Shown here piece after piece: positions 1 through 8,649 of a DNA stretch of 64,000 bases. Origin of the DNA: Lachnospiraceae bacterium (GTDB lineage Bacteria; Bacillota; Clostridia; Lachnospirales; Lachnospiraceae); contig JAKSPD010000002.1 of the NCBI GenBank assembly GCA_024405115.1, positions 1 through 64,000 of the forward strand, in the 5' to 3' direction. The position numbers and the translations under genes were made by a program. A model generated the notes under the pieces. That model was not told the origin of the DNA, made no database searches, and saw only the letters and a list, made by a program, of their open reading frames with translations. Each line of letters opens with the position of its first letter. The stretch's first letter is position 1.

Positions 1-28
1 TGCTACGATTGGTTTTCAGCGGATTTCT

Positions 29-820
29 TTACATAACTGAAATCTTGTCATAACCCTTGGTGAACGGATGGCGAGGTTTGCACAGCCTGGTATCAAACCC
101 GACAGTCTTCATAAAAGACTCGTAATCGTGCTGCCAGATCGGATGCCCTTCAGGATCTCTTGAGATCACAACACTCTTCATGTTGTCCGTAAGGATGTGT
201 CTGGGGACGCCCATGAGGAAGAATGCACGGATCATTCCGATGAACAGGTTTTCCTGCCTTGCATTCGGAAAGAACTCCACATAGCATTCGCCGCAGTGGT
301 GGCAGATCATTGCGAAGCAGGCAACTTTGTAGCTTTTGCCGTCATAGGTTTCGACGTCAACAAAGCCCCAGTCCATCTGACAGGTCTCACCGGGGCCGGT
401 ATCGTATCGGCGTCCTCGGTTTCCCTGAGGGCTTATCGCCTGCCTTTTGGCAGGGACAAGGTTTTTGTTCTGAGAAATGTAGACTTTCACCTGCGTAAGG
501 CCACCGGTATAACCGCTGTCTTTTAGCCGGTCAAAGATCACGCTGGAGTTTGTCACGCTGTTTCTCAGAAAGTTGTCCACGATCCCGGTAAAGCCGGACA
601 GAACTGTTTTATCTGCTTTTTTTCCGATACTTCCGTGTGGCTTTTGGACAAAACCGTTTTTCTTGAGCTTCCGCAGCCGTCCCCGGCTTATGCCGGTCCG
701 TCTGCTCAGCTCTGCAAGATTTATTTTCTCTTCGTTGAATTTTGGCCCAAGCTCTTTCTTCATTTCGTCAAGAGCTTGTGCTATTATCTTCGAAGAGTCA
801 TTGCAATTATTCTCATTCAT
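29..820 (-). pseudogene. istA: IstA-like IS21 transposase, truncated
   Basis: The 263-residue product has an N-terminal helix-turn-helix (about residues 35-60, with LAELSRRTGISRGRLRKLKK) and the start of a DDE integrase core: the first Asp is in CQMDWGFVD (near 150) and the second in LTDNMKS (near 212). In IS21 transposases the motif HPFTKG is followed by a segment carrying the catalytic Glu; here it is followed by nine unrelated residues and a stop, so the third acid and the C-terminal half are missing. IstA is normally about 400-500 residues. A strong GGAAGGAGG site precedes the start. The gene is probably inactive through a frameshift or a deletion near the window edge. Confidence 0.75.
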
Positions 821-893
821 TGATCCTCCTTCCGCTTGTACAGTGACGATTACAAGTGTATAGGATCTGAGAATTAATTGTAATGGCTTTTTT

Positions 894-956
894 GATCCGA
901 CTCAGATTGGCGATTTTGGCCCGACGCTGAATGGCTCGGATCGCCCGACGCTAACA
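894..956. repeat. IS21 terminal repeat region
   Basis: This non-coding stretch holds iterated GTCGGGC/GATCCGA motifs (894-902, 921-928, 937-952) and ends in the terminal CA/TG dinucleotide at 955-956. Such arrays are the usual IstA binding sites at IS21 ends. Confidence 0.6.
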
Positions 957-1287
957 TACTTATTCAATAGGCATTAACCGTTGTGGAGAATACATAGATT
1001 CCCATTTCCAGGAGGAGATATCCATTCATTCGCTATCCAAGTCATTTGGCATGTCATCTTCCGACCTTTGCCGGAAATTTCCACAATATACTGGTCTGAC
1101 TGTCGGAAAATATATTAACCTTAAAAGAATCAACTTTGCAGAAACATTACTTAAAGACGGACAATACAGGAGTATTCAGGAGGTTGCAGAAAAATGCGGT
1201 TATAATGACTTTTCAACCTTTTACAGAAACTTTATAAGGATAACAGGAGTAAAGCCTTCTGTATATGCTAAAGGTCAGTTGCTTTAA
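957..1287 (+). pseudogene. AraC-family regulator, 3' fragment cut off by IS21
   Basis: The frame is open from the IS junction and encodes the whole tandem helix-turn-helix DNA-binding domain of an AraC/XylS regulator. The stretch before the first ATG (1051) already matches the family (CGEYIDSHFQEEISIHSLSKS), so the apparent ATG is not the true start. The second helix-turn-helix is IQEVAEKCGYNDFSTFYRNF, ending with the typical ITGVKPSVYAK. The N-terminal ligand-binding part is missing and would lie on the other side of the IS, outside the window. It is most likely non-functional, unless the IS supplies a promoter and a start. Confidence 0.8.
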
Positions 1288-1354
1288 CATAAGCAACAAT
1301 AAGTCTTTTTAATGAGGTAATGGTTTTCTGTTTATGTTAAAAACAATAAGAAAA

Positions 1355-1374
1355 GGCGCCGCAAAAGCGGCGCC
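1355..1374 (-). terminator. Rho-independent terminator of the ABC ATPase gene
   Basis: A perfect 8-bp stem GGCGCCGC/GCGGCGCC with an AAAA loop lies 26 bases past the stop at 1400. On the minus strand it is followed by TTTTC. Confidence 0.85.
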
Positions 1375-1399
1375 TAAGTTGTCATTTGACTTTTGGCAA

Positions 1400-2578
1400 T
1401 CAGATGAGGTTAAGCTCTGTCTCGGGGTTGAACAGATGAATAAGAGCGGGATTAAAGTTGAAGAATACCTGACTTCCGTTCTTAACTGTGTTAAGATCAA
1501 GACCTGCTGTGGGGATGATACCGATGATATCCTGTCCCTCGATGTTCATATGAAGGTGCATCTCTGAACCCATCATTTCTGATACGTCGATCTTAGCTGC
1601 AAATCCTTCATTTGTGATATCAAGATGTACAGGACGGACACCAACTGTTACAGTCTGGTCTGCAGCACCTGCTGCTGCGAGCTTCTGGTTCTGCTCTGCT
1701 GAAAGAGCAACCTTCTTGCCAAGCATCTCTACAGCATAAGTATTTCCTTCCTTAACAAGCTTGCAGTTGTTGAAGAAGTTCATCTGAGGTGTTCCGATGA
1801 AACCTGCAACGAAGAGGTTGTGCGGATGCTGGAATACTTCCTGAGGAGTTCCGATCTGCTGGATGTAACCGTCACGCATGATAACGATACGATCGCCAAG
1901 GGTCATAGCCTCGGTCTGGTCATGTGTTACGTATACGAATGTTGTGGTGATACGCTGACGAAGCTTGATAAGCTCAGCTCTCATCTGGTTACGAAGCTTT
2001 GCATCGAGGTTTGAAAGAGGCTCATCCATAAGGAGTACCTTAGGATCACGAACGATAGCACGTCCGATAGCAACTCGCTGTCTCTGTCCGCCTGAAAGAG
2101 CCTTCGGCTTTCTGTCAAGGTATTCTGTGATACCAAGGATCTCTGCTGCTTCCTTAACCTTAGCGTCGATCTCAGCCTTGGGAGTCTTTCTCAGCTTAAG
2201 TGAGAATGCCATGTTGTCATAAACTGACATGTGGGGATAAAGTGCATAGTTCTGGAAAACCATTGCGATGTCACGGTCCTTGGGAGCTACGTCGTTTACA
2301 AGACGGTCGCCAATGTAGAGCTCACCAGCGGTGATCTCTTCAAGTCCTGCGATCATACGAAGTGTGGTTGACTTTCCGCATCCTGAAGGTCCTACAAGAA
2401 CTACGAATTCACGGTCAGCGATATCAAGTGAGAACTCCTGAACGGCTACAACACCTTCATCAGTGATCTGAAGATTTACTTTCTTCTCCTCAGGCTGCTC
2501 ACCCTTCTTCACTTTCTTCTTCTTAGTCTCTGTGTTCGGATAAACCTTCTTGATGTTGACTAATTTTACACTTGCCAT
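1400..2578 (-). CDS. msmK: Sugar ABC transporter ATP-binding protein, MsmK/UgpC/MalK type
   Basis: This 392-residue ATPase would energise carbohydrate importers at the inner face of the membrane. It has Walker [10 protein letters not shown] (63-71), Q-loop near 109, signature LSGGQ (161-165), Walker B VLLMDEP (181-187), the D-loop SNLD and the switch histidine in VTHDQTEAM, followed by a C-terminal TOBE regulatory domain (from about 290). A Lys/Glu-rich insertion of some 25 residues (about 18-45) sits between the first two strands, where MalK proteins usually have a short turn. The gene is monocistronic with its own promoter and terminator. Neither of the two importer operons nearby encodes an ATPase, so it may serve both, as MsmK does in streptococci; that role is inferred. 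Confidence 0.9.
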   Translation of the reverse strand: MASVKLVNIKKVYPNTETKKKKVKKGEQPEEKKVNLQITDEGVVAVQEFSLDIADREFVVLVGPSGCGKSTTLRMIAGLEEITAGELYIGDRLVNDVAPKDRDIAMVFQNYALYPHMSVYDNMAFSLKLRKTPKAEIDAKVKEAAEILGITEYLDRKPKALSGGQRQRVAIGRAIVRDPKVLLMDEPLSNLDAKLRNQMRAELIKLRQRITTTFVYVTHDQTEAMTLGDRIVIMRDGYIQQIGTPQEVFQHPHNLFVAGFIGTPQMNFFNNCKLVKEGNTYAVEMLGKKVALSAEQNQKLAAAGAADQTVTVGVRPVHLDITNEGFAAKIDVSEMMGSEMHLHMNIEGQDIIGIIPTAGLDLNTVKNGSQVFFNFNPALIHLFNPETELNLI

Positions 2579-2769
2579 TAGTTACACGCTTTGATACAGA
2601 AGCCCCTGCTAAACTGTACCTCATTCCGTACCGGAATATGTGTACGGAACATTGCGACATGTCTCCACTATGCCGCACCGCAAGCCCGCGGTCAATATCT
2701 CCCTTCTTTTTAGTATGTCATCGGAGCTATAATGTTGGAGTAGCCCCGCGCACACCATTGGTGATTTAG

Positions 2770-2798
2770 AGTATACAAAAAACCTCCGGAAAAAGCAA
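2770..2798 (-). promoter_or_regulatory. Promoter of the msmK-like gene
   Basis: On the minus strand TTGCTT (2793-2798) and TATACT (2770-2775) are separated by 17 bp. This predicts a leader of about 185 bases. The interval 2579-2877 holds nothing else that I recognise. Confidence 0.5.
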
Positions 2799-2877
2799 GC
2801 AATTTCATAAAAGTTCACAAAACGTGTTTACAGCTCAACGATTCATCCAGAAATGAAGGCTCCTTAAGTGGGATGCA

Positions 2878-3795
2878 TCAGCAATACATTGCTATTGCCC
2901 TGTCAATCATTTCTGCTGCTTCCAGAATGACGGGCATGTCTTCCCGGGCAATCTCAGGGAGCGGCGCACGCACACCTCCGATGTCAATGCCCTCCCTCCT
3001 GCGTAAAATCTCCTTCATCACGGCATAAAGGTTTCCCTTTGCTTCGCACACCTTATAGATAACGGCATCCGCCGCATACTGGATGGGTCTTGCGGCCTCG
3101 TACTCTCCCTTTCCGGCAAGCTCGTAAATTTTAAGATAAAGCTCCGGCATGACAGCATAGGTTCCGCCGATCCCGCCATCAGCGCCAATGACAAGTCCCG
3201 ATAACAGCTGCTCGTCAGGGCCGTTCATCACAGCAAAATCTTTTCCGCCTTCGGCCTTAAACATCTGTATATCCTGAGTGGGCGTAGAGCTGTTCTTGAC
3301 TCCCGCAACTCTTGGGTTTCTGATCATTTCCCTTAAAAGCGGAACGGTCAGTGATACACCTGCAAGCTGCGGAATATTATAAATGAAGAAGTCTGTATTC
3401 GGAGCCGCATCCGAGATGTCGTTCCAGTATTTAGCAACGGCTTCGGGCGGGAGGTGAAAATAAATGGGAGGAATTGATGCAATGGCGTCCACGCCCAAAC
3501 CTTCCGCATGCCTTGCAAGCTCACAGCTGTCTTCGGTATTATTGCAGGCCACATGGGCAATGATGGTGACTTTTCCTTCTGCCGCCTTTACTGCATGCTC
3601 TAAAAGAAGCTTTCTTTCATTTACCGACTGATAAATACACTCTCCCGAAGAGCCTCCGACATAAAGGCCCTTCACGCCTTTTCCAACCAGATGTCTGGTA
3701 AAGATTTCCACCGCCTCTGTATCAATGGAGCCGTCCTTTTTGTAGCAGGCATAAAAAGCAGGGAATATCCCGCGGTATTTTGTAATATCTCTCAT
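2878..3795 (-). CDS. N-acetylneuraminate lyase-like aldolase (DapA/NanA family)
   Basis: The 305-residue protein is a class I aldolase of the dihydrodipicolinate synthase/N-acetylneuraminate lyase superfamily, a TIM barrel that cleaves or joins pyruvate. The carboxylate-binding loop is GGSSGE (47-52), the catalytic Tyr lies in IYNIPQLAGV (Tyr139) and the Schiff-base Lys in VAGVKNSS (Lys167). The YNIP-LAGV segment resembles sialic acid lyase more than DapA. It is the last gene of an operon with a sugar ABC importer (13 bases after the permease), so a catabolic role on an imported sialic-acid-like or 2-keto-3-deoxy sugar is likely. The exact substrate cannot be read from the sequence. Confidence 0.75.
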   Translation of the reverse strand: MRDITKYRGIFPAFYACYKKDGSIDTEAVEIFTRHLVGKGVKGLYVGGSSGECIYQSVNERKLLLEHAVKAAEGKVTIIAHVACNNTEDSCELARHAEGLGVDAIASIPPIYFHLPPEAVAKYWNDISDAAPNTDFFIYNIPQLAGVSLTVPLLREMIRNPRVAGVKNSSTPTQDIQMFKAEGGKDFAVMNGPDEQLLSGLVIGADGGIGGTYAVMPELYLKIYELAGKGEYEAARPIQYAADAVIYKVCEAKGNLYAVMKEILRRREGIDIGGVRAPLPEIAREDMPVILEAAEMIDRAIAMYC

Positions 3796-3808
3796 ATTGC
3801 TGTCTCCT

Positions 3809-4732
3809 TTAACCTTTGACTGCGCCCATGGTTATTCCCTTAGTAAAGTACTTCTGGAAAATAATAAATACTGTGATGATGGGCAGAGCTGCGAGGGCTG
3901 CGCCTGCCATAATCAGACCGAAGTCCGTAGAGTTTTCCGCCTGCATCTTTGCTATTCCCAGAGATATGGTCAGATTGTTGGTTGATGAAAGCATAATCAG
4001 CTGCATGAAATAATCATTCCAGGAGGAAATGAATGTAAAGATGGCAAGCGCTCCTATACCCGGCTTTATCATAGGGAATACTATGGTTTTAAAGGTCTGG
4101 AGTTCTCCTGCCCCGTCTATACGGGCAGCCTCCAGAATCCCATCGGGAATACCTTCTGCAAACTGCTTGATAAGGAATACTCCGAAAGGCCAGCCGACGA
4201 TAGGGAAAATCACCGCATTCATAGTGTTGTAAAGCCTGAGCGCGCTCATCTCACGGATCAGAGGAATAAGGATAACCTGCTTGGGCAGCGCCATTGCGCA
4301 GACTATCAGTGTAAATACTATCCTGCGTCCAACAAAGCGCTTCTTTGCCAGCGCATACCCGGCCAGACCCGCGGTAAGACAGGTAAGCACCATACTTGCA
4401 ACTGCCATCCAGACCGTATTTATGATCCAGCGGATGGCTGCGGGGCCCGTAACGCCCTTAAGCATGACAATTGGGAGTCCGTCAGAGCTGAAATACTGGC
4501 TGAACGGAATCATAACCTCAAAGACCGGCGCCTTCAGCTTGGAAAACAGGGTCTTCCAGTTTCTTAAGGTCCACTCATAAGGCCACCAGACCGGTACCAC
4601 CGAATTCACCTCCTGCGGGGTCTTAAAGGAACCCGTAATGATCCAGTACAGCGGAAACAGAAAGAGAAGGGCAAGGATGGCAATGACGGTCAGCTCAACT
4701 GTTCTTGTTAACTTGGATTTTTTTCCGAGCAT
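3809..4732 (-). CDS. Carbohydrate ABC transporter permease, MalG/AraQ type
   Basis: This 307-residue inner-membrane protein has about six transmembrane segments. The cytoplasmic EAA loop that contacts the ATPase reads EAARIDGAGELQTFKTIVFP (around residue 200), and the C-terminus KGITMGAVKG is typical of MalG-type subunits. It lies between its MalF-type partner (19 bases upstream) and the lyase gene, all on the minus strand. The substrate is probably the sugar acted on by the lyase, judged by operon position. Confidence 0.88.
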   Translation of the reverse strand: MLGKKSKLTRTVELTVIAILALLFLFPLYWIITGSFKTPQEVNSVVPVWWPYEWTLRNWKTLFSKLKAPVFEVMIPFSQYFSSDGLPIVMLKGVTGPAAIRWIINTVWMAVASMVLTCLTAGLAGYALAKKRFVGRRIVFTLIVCAMALPKQVILIPLIREMSALRLYNTMNAVIFPIVGWPFGVFLIKQFAEGIPDGILEAARIDGAGELQTFKTIVFPMIKPGIGALAIFTFISSWNDYFMQLIMLSSTNNLTISLGIAKMQAENSTDFGLIMAGAALAALPIITVFIIFQKYFTKGITMGAVKG

Positions 4733-4751
4733 GATTTGTCTCCTCCTGTTC

Positions 4752-5657
4752 TCAGTTGTCGCTGCTTCCCAGCTTAAACTGAACAGCAGAAAGCACGGCG
4801 ATGATAATCATCAGCACCACGCCCATTGCATTGCCGTAGCCATAGCGGTAAAGCTTGAAAGCAGTATAATAAATGTAGTACATGATCGTGTCGGTTGAGT
4901 GATTGGGCCCGCCGGAGGTAAGCAGCTGGATCAGCGCGAAACACTGGAAGGAATTGATCATTGTGATGATCAGTATATATAGTGTTGTGGGCATGATCTG
5001 AGGCCACTTCACGTTCCTGAAGACCTGGCTCCTGTTTGCTCCGTCCACTTCTGCCGCTTCAATCAGGGTTTTGTCAACATTTCCGAGAGCGGAAACATAC
5101 AGAACTATGGGCTGTCCCACAGAAGTGGTAAGCAGGATCAGAATGATGCACCATAACGCATACTTTTCATCTCCCAGCCAGTTGATGTTTTTGTCAATAA
5201 GTCCAAGGTTTTTTCCGAGAAAATTGAAAATGCCGTAGTAGTTGTTGTACATCCATTTCCACACCACGGTTACCGCCACTGAACCGGTAACAACCGGAAG
5301 ATAAAAAATACAGCGGAATGCCGAGGTCAGGACCATTGGCATGTCATAGATGGCGGAAGCCACCCATAGAGAAAATACCATGACCACAGGAACAGATACA
5401 AGAACAATGACAAAAGTGTTCCTGAGCGCTCCCAGAAATATCCTGTCGGAGAACAGCTCCCTGTAGTTTGCCAGTCCGATAAACACATCGGTGGTATTTT
5501 TTCCCATGTTCGAGTCAAAGAAACTTGTGAAGACACACATGAACATGGGGTATATTACAAATGTCAGGAAGAAGAAAAGGCAGGGAAGCATGAATAAATA
5601 TCCTGATATGGTCTCCCTTCTGACCAGCGCTTTGCTCAATGAGGTCTTACTGCCCAT
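4752..5657 (-). CDS. Carbohydrate ABC transporter permease, MalF/UgpA type
   Basis: The 301-residue protein shows a first transmembrane helix near residues 20-40, further hydrophobic segments and the EAA loop EAAEVDGANRSQVFRNVKWP (around 200), which binds the ATPase. It follows the solute-binding protein gene (68 bases apart) and precedes the MalG-type subunit, the usual gene order of CUT1 family importers. No ATPase is encoded in the operon. Confidence 0.88.
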   Translation of the reverse strand: MGSKTSLSKALVRRETISGYLFMLPCLFFFLTFVIYPMFMCVFTSFFDSNMGKNTTDVFIGLANYRELFSDRIFLGALRNTFVIVLVSVPVVMVFSLWVASAIYDMPMVLTSAFRCIFYLPVVTGSVAVTVVWKWMYNNYYGIFNFLGKNLGLIDKNINWLGDEKYALWCIILILLTTSVGQPIVLYVSALGNVDKTLIEAAEVDGANRSQVFRNVKWPQIMPTTLYILIITMINSFQCFALIQLLTSGGPNHSTDTIMYYIYYTAFKLYRYGYGNAMGVVLMIIIAVLSAVQFKLGSSDN

Positions 5658-5725
5658 TAGAAGCCTCCTTGTGAAGAAAAAGCTGCCGTTTTGTGCGGCA
5701 GCCTTACTTGATTACGTTATCTTGT

Positions 5726-7078
5726 TTACTTTGCTGCTGCGTTTGCTGTTTCGCAGAAGGTCTTAACAGAATCGGCTACGGAAGCTCCGCTTCCCACCGC
5801 CTGAAGCATGTTCCACCATGCGGTACGTGCTTCAGCCCAGCCACCGGTCACCTGATAGTAGTCGCCCAGATAAGGCATCAGCTTATTATACTCGTTCATG
5901 ATGGCATTGTCTGACCATATGCCTGAAAGGTCTCTTCCATGAACACCGGTTCTTGCTGCGAAGTACTGAGCCGCCTTTACTGCGGGCTCGGTTCCTTCGC
6001 CTTCACAAAAGTATCTGATGAATTCCTTGGCCGCTTCAATCTTTCCTGCGTCGCCGTTATCAAAGATACCGAATCCCCATATACCGCCGCAAAGCTTTGC
6101 ATTGCCATCCTCAGCGGGGAAGCTCATGAATACGATCTCATCACCGTCATTGGTGAGGCCTGCCGCGTTATTGTCCTCGTTAAGCTGCTGTGCAATGTTC
6201 CAGCAGAATGCCATCTTCAAGATACCCTGACGGAAAAGATTGATCTCGTCTCCGCCAACGATTGACGCATCAAAGCTGATTCCGTCCATAGCCTGGAGTT
6301 CTTCAAGAGCCTTGATATTCTCAGCGCTGTCCGCAGTATATGCATTATGCTCTGCATTGGTGAAGGTGCCGCCGTACATGTTGTTGATGATGGCTCTGGT
6401 GCCCTGATCTCCGCCCTGGCCTCCGCAGAAGATTGCGGCAACGGGATCATTGCCTGCTGCATAAAGAGCCGCAACGGCATACTTGAACTGCTGGGTGGTC
6501 CATGTGTGGGTATCCTTGTTTACAAGGTCAGCCTTGCCTGCCTTCTCAAGTGCGGTGTAGTTTACTGCCATGCAGTGTGCGGTCATAACCACGGGGTACT
6601 CAAAGCATTTACCGTCAGCGGTGAAGCAGGCTGCCTGACAGGCGCTGTTGACTTCCTTCCTGTCTTCGTCATCCCAAAGATCTGCTATATCTGCCATGTA
6701 TCCCTTGGCGCCCCAGTTTGCCACCAGACGCTCCGGTCCTTCCATGATAAGATCGGGGGCGGATTTTCCTTCGATTGCGGTATTGACCTGATCGTCGCCG
6801 TTGGTATAGTCAAGGTATTCCACCTTTACGCTGATACCTGTTGCCGCCTTAAAGTCTGCCATCAGACTGTCGACTGTCTCTGCATTGCCCCAGCCGCCGA
6901 TCGGATAGGTCCACAGTGTGATTTCCGAAGCTTTTGTATCCGCTGCTGTTTCCACCGCTGCTTCTGTGCCTGCCGCTGCTTCTGTGCCTGCCGCTGTTTC
7001 CGTGCCTGCAGGCGCTGCGCATGCAGCAAGCGAAATTACCATAACCAGAGCCAGCAGAAGAGCTGTTGTTTTTCTCAT
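5726..7078 (-). CDS. Extracellular sugar-binding lipoprotein (ABC importer)
   Basis: The 450-residue precursor begins with a lipoprotein signal peptide ending in the lipobox LAAC, with Cys20 as the acylated residue. An Ala/Gly/Thr/Glu-rich spacer of about 25 residues, built from repeats of AGTEAA, follows and would hold the binding domain away from the membrane. The rest matches family 1 extracellular solute-binding proteins (start ITLWTYPIGGWGNAET). It is the first gene of the importer-lyase operon and faces an RpiR-type regulator across a shared control region. Confidence 0.88.
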   Translation of the reverse strand: MRKTTALLLALVMVISLAACAAPAGTETAAGTEAAAGTEAAVETAADTKASEITLWTYPIGGWGNAETVDSLMADFKAATGISVKVEYLDYTNGDDQVNTAIEGKSAPDLIMEGPERLVANWGAKGYMADIADLWDDEDRKEVNSACQAACFTADGKCFEYPVVMTAHCMAVNYTALEKAGKADLVNKDTHTWTTQQFKYAVAALYAAGNDPVAAIFCGGQGGDQGTRAIINNMYGGTFTNAEHNAYTADSAENIKALEELQAMDGISFDASIVGGDEINLFRQGILKMAFCWNIAQQLNEDNNAAGLTNDGDEIVFMSFPAEDGNAKLCGGIWGFGIFDNGDAGKIEAAKEFIRYFCEGEGTEPAVKAAQYFAARTGVHGRDLSGIWSDNAIMNEYNKLMPYLGDYYQVTGGWAEARTAWWNMLQAVGSGASVADSVKTFCETANAAAK

Positions 7079-7125
7079 AAGTTACATCCTCCTTTTAAGA
7101 CTTCCTTCCGTTTTTTTGGAAGAAA

Positions 7126-7139
7126 TGAAAATTTTTTCA
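7126..7139. promoter_or_regulatory. Inverted repeat, candidate RpiR operator
   Basis: TGAAAA-TT-TTTTCA is a perfect 6-2-6 inverted repeat just downstream of the importer promoter -10. A related imperfect copy, TGAAATTTATTTTCG, lies at 7189-7203. The position between importer and rpiR-like gene fits an operator for the divergent regulator; the assignment is inferred. Confidence 0.5.
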
Positions 7140-7146
7140 TGTGTTA

Positions 7147-7175
7147 AACATAAGACAAACTAAATTAATTTTCAA
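7147..7175 (-). promoter_or_regulatory. Promoter of the importer/lyase operon
   Basis: On the minus strand TTGAAA (7170-7175) and TATGTT (7147-7152) are spaced by 17 bp, about 70 bases before the binding-protein start. The inverted repeat at 7126-7139 covers the expected start-of-transcription side. Confidence 0.55.
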
Positions 7176-7245
7176 TTGTGATTTGTTATGAAATTTATTT
7201 TCGTTTTTGTTTATTTTTCACAACAAGCTTTTCAAGCCCGTTTTT

Positions 7246-7274
7246 TTGTTGAAGATTTTAAAAAAAAGTATAAT
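7246..7274 (+). promoter_or_regulatory. Promoter of the rpiR-like gene
   Basis: TTGTTG (7246-7251), a 17-bp spacer and a perfect TATAAT (7269-7274) precede the regulator start by about 50 bases. Confidence 0.6.
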
Positions 7275-7324
7275 ATTGATAGCAGACAGAAATACCAATG
7301 AGAACAGAAAAGGCAGAGGTGCAT

Positions 7325-8170
7325 ATGTACAACAACATTCTGAGCAGGATTTCCTCGGAATTTGCCGGTCTGACCAAATCAGGAAAGGCTCTGGCAGACT
7401 ACATCCTGAAAAACAAAACCTCCGTTCAGTATATGTCGATTACTTCGCTGGCGGATGCCAGCGGAGTTTCGGAGGCTTCCATAACAAGATTCTGCAGGAA
7501 TCTGGGGCTGGAGGGTTATAATGAGTTGAAGCTTTCACTGGCTATAGCGGGATCTCCTATGTCTGAAAATAATTTTCACTCTGAGGAGGGAAAGAAAGGC
7601 TATATAGAAGAAACCGCAGGCTTCCTTCTGAAAAAAAACACCCGGGCCATGGAAGAAACCGTCAGCCTGATGAACCGGGATGCAATTGAAAAAGCAGTAA
7701 GGCTTCTCAGGGAAGCCCACAGGGTTCTCTGCTTCGGGCAGGGCGGCAGCAATGTAACTGCCCTTGAGGCATGGGCGCTGTTTTCAACAGTTTCCCCAAA
7801 ATTCATCCACATTTCCGACTCTCATTTCCAGGCAATGTGCACGGCGCTGTGCGGGCCTCTGGATGTTATTTTATTCTTCTCCTATTCGGGAGCCACAAGA
7901 GAGCTTAAGGACATCATAAAAATCTCCCGCTCTCTGGGAGTAAAGCTCATTCTTATAACACGCTACGAAAAAACTCCCGCCTCCCGCCTTGCAGATGTAA
8001 TCCTTCAGTGCGGCACCAACGAATCACCGCTGCAAACCGGAAGTGTGGAAGCGCGTATCAGTCAGCTTTTCATAATCGACTACCTGTACAGCTTTTTCTG
8101 CAGAGATGAAGCAGGCGCCATGGACGCCAGAGAAGCGACAGCACAGGCCACTGCCATAAAGCTTCTGTAA
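7325..8170 (+). CDS. RpiR/MurR-family transcriptional regulator
   Basis: The start at 7325 is chosen over one nine codons upstream because GCAGAGGTG lies just before it. The resulting 281-residue protein has an N-terminal RpiR helix-turn-helix domain (about 1-77, with SITSLADASGVSEASITRFC) and a C-terminal SIS sugar-phosphate-binding domain (about 105-250, with VLCFGQGGSN and ILFFSYSGATRELKD). Such regulators sense phosphorylated sugars; MurR controls N-acetylmuramate-6-phosphate use. It is divergent from the importer/lyase operon and probably controls it together with its own gene. Confidence 0.88.
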   Translation: MYNNILSRISSEFAGLTKSGKALADYILKNKTSVQYMSITSLADASGVSEASITRFCRNLGLEGYNELKLSLAIAGSPMSENNFHSEEGKKGYIEETAGFLLKKNTRAMEETVSLMNRDAIEKAVRLLREAHRVLCFGQGGSNVTALEAWALFSTVSPKFIHISDSHFQAMCTALCGPLDVILFFSYSGATRELKDIIKISRSLGVKLILITRYEKTPASRLADVILQCGTNESPLQTGSVEARISQLFIIDYLYSFFCRDEAGAMDAREATAQATAIKLL

Positions 8171-8177
8171 ATTCTTT

Positions 8178-8591
8178 TTATAAAACCATAACCAATGTTC
8201 CGGCACCGATTAAAACACAACCTATCAGAGACTTCACTGTGAATTCTTCATGCAGGAATACAAACGCTAAAATCAGGGTTATGACAACGCTTAATTTATC
8301 AATCGGCACCACCTTGGATGCATCACCTATTTGTAAAGCTCTGTAATAACACAGCCACGAAGCGCCCGTTGCCATTCCTGACAGAATCAGAAACAGCCAG
8401 CTTTTCTTCCCGATATCTTAAATACCGCTTTGTGCATTCGTGAGAAAGACCATTCCCCATGCCATAACTACGACAACAACTGTTCTGATTGCGGTAGCAA
8501 GACTGGAGTTAACACCTTCTATTCCTACTTTTGCCAGAATAGATGTAAGTGCTGCAAATATCGCAGACAGCAGTGCCAGTATTAACCACAT
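8178..8591 (-). pseudogene. EamA/DMT-family transporter with an in-frame stop codon
   Basis: Reading from the ATG at 8591, preceded by GGAGG, gives a 137-codon small EamA protein with four or more hydrophobic segments. The frame is interrupted once, by TAA at 8418-8420 (codon 58, after NAQSGI), and continues undisturbed through KKSWLFLILSGMATGASW to the normal C-terminus CVLIGAGTLVMVL. No indel is seen, so a single substitution explains it. The part after the stop contains a Met at 8375, which could allow a short C-terminal product. It is a recent pseudogene or a sequencing error. It converges with the rpiR-like gene. Confidence 0.8.
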
Positions 8592-8649
8592 ATTATAATG
8601 CCTCCATAAACCATCATATTTACGTGAGATTTCTGAAAACAGATATAAG

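Larger units (their letters stand above)
1..956 (-). mobile_element. IS21-family insertion sequence, partial (one end plus truncated transposase)
   Basis: The right boundary is a typical IS21-type terminus: read on the minus strand it starts TGTTAGCGTCGGGCGATCC at 956, and the short motif CCGACGCT recurs at 921-928 and 945-952, as in the multiple end repeats of this family. A transposase gene begins 136 bases inside this end. The element continues to or beyond the left edge, so its other end and any istB helper are not visible. It splits an AraC-type reading frame whose 3' part resumes directly at 957. Confidence 0.75.

Noticed and set aside
2621..2818. 65-codon minus-strand frame upstream of the ABC ATPase
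   Set aside because: It overlaps the predicted promoter, lacks a ribosome site and resembles nothing known.
6347..7147. 266-codon plus-strand frame opposite the first binding-protein gene
   Set aside because: It is antisense to a clear lipoprotein gene. Its Cys-rich repeats are the complement of the Ala/Thr/Glu linker codons.
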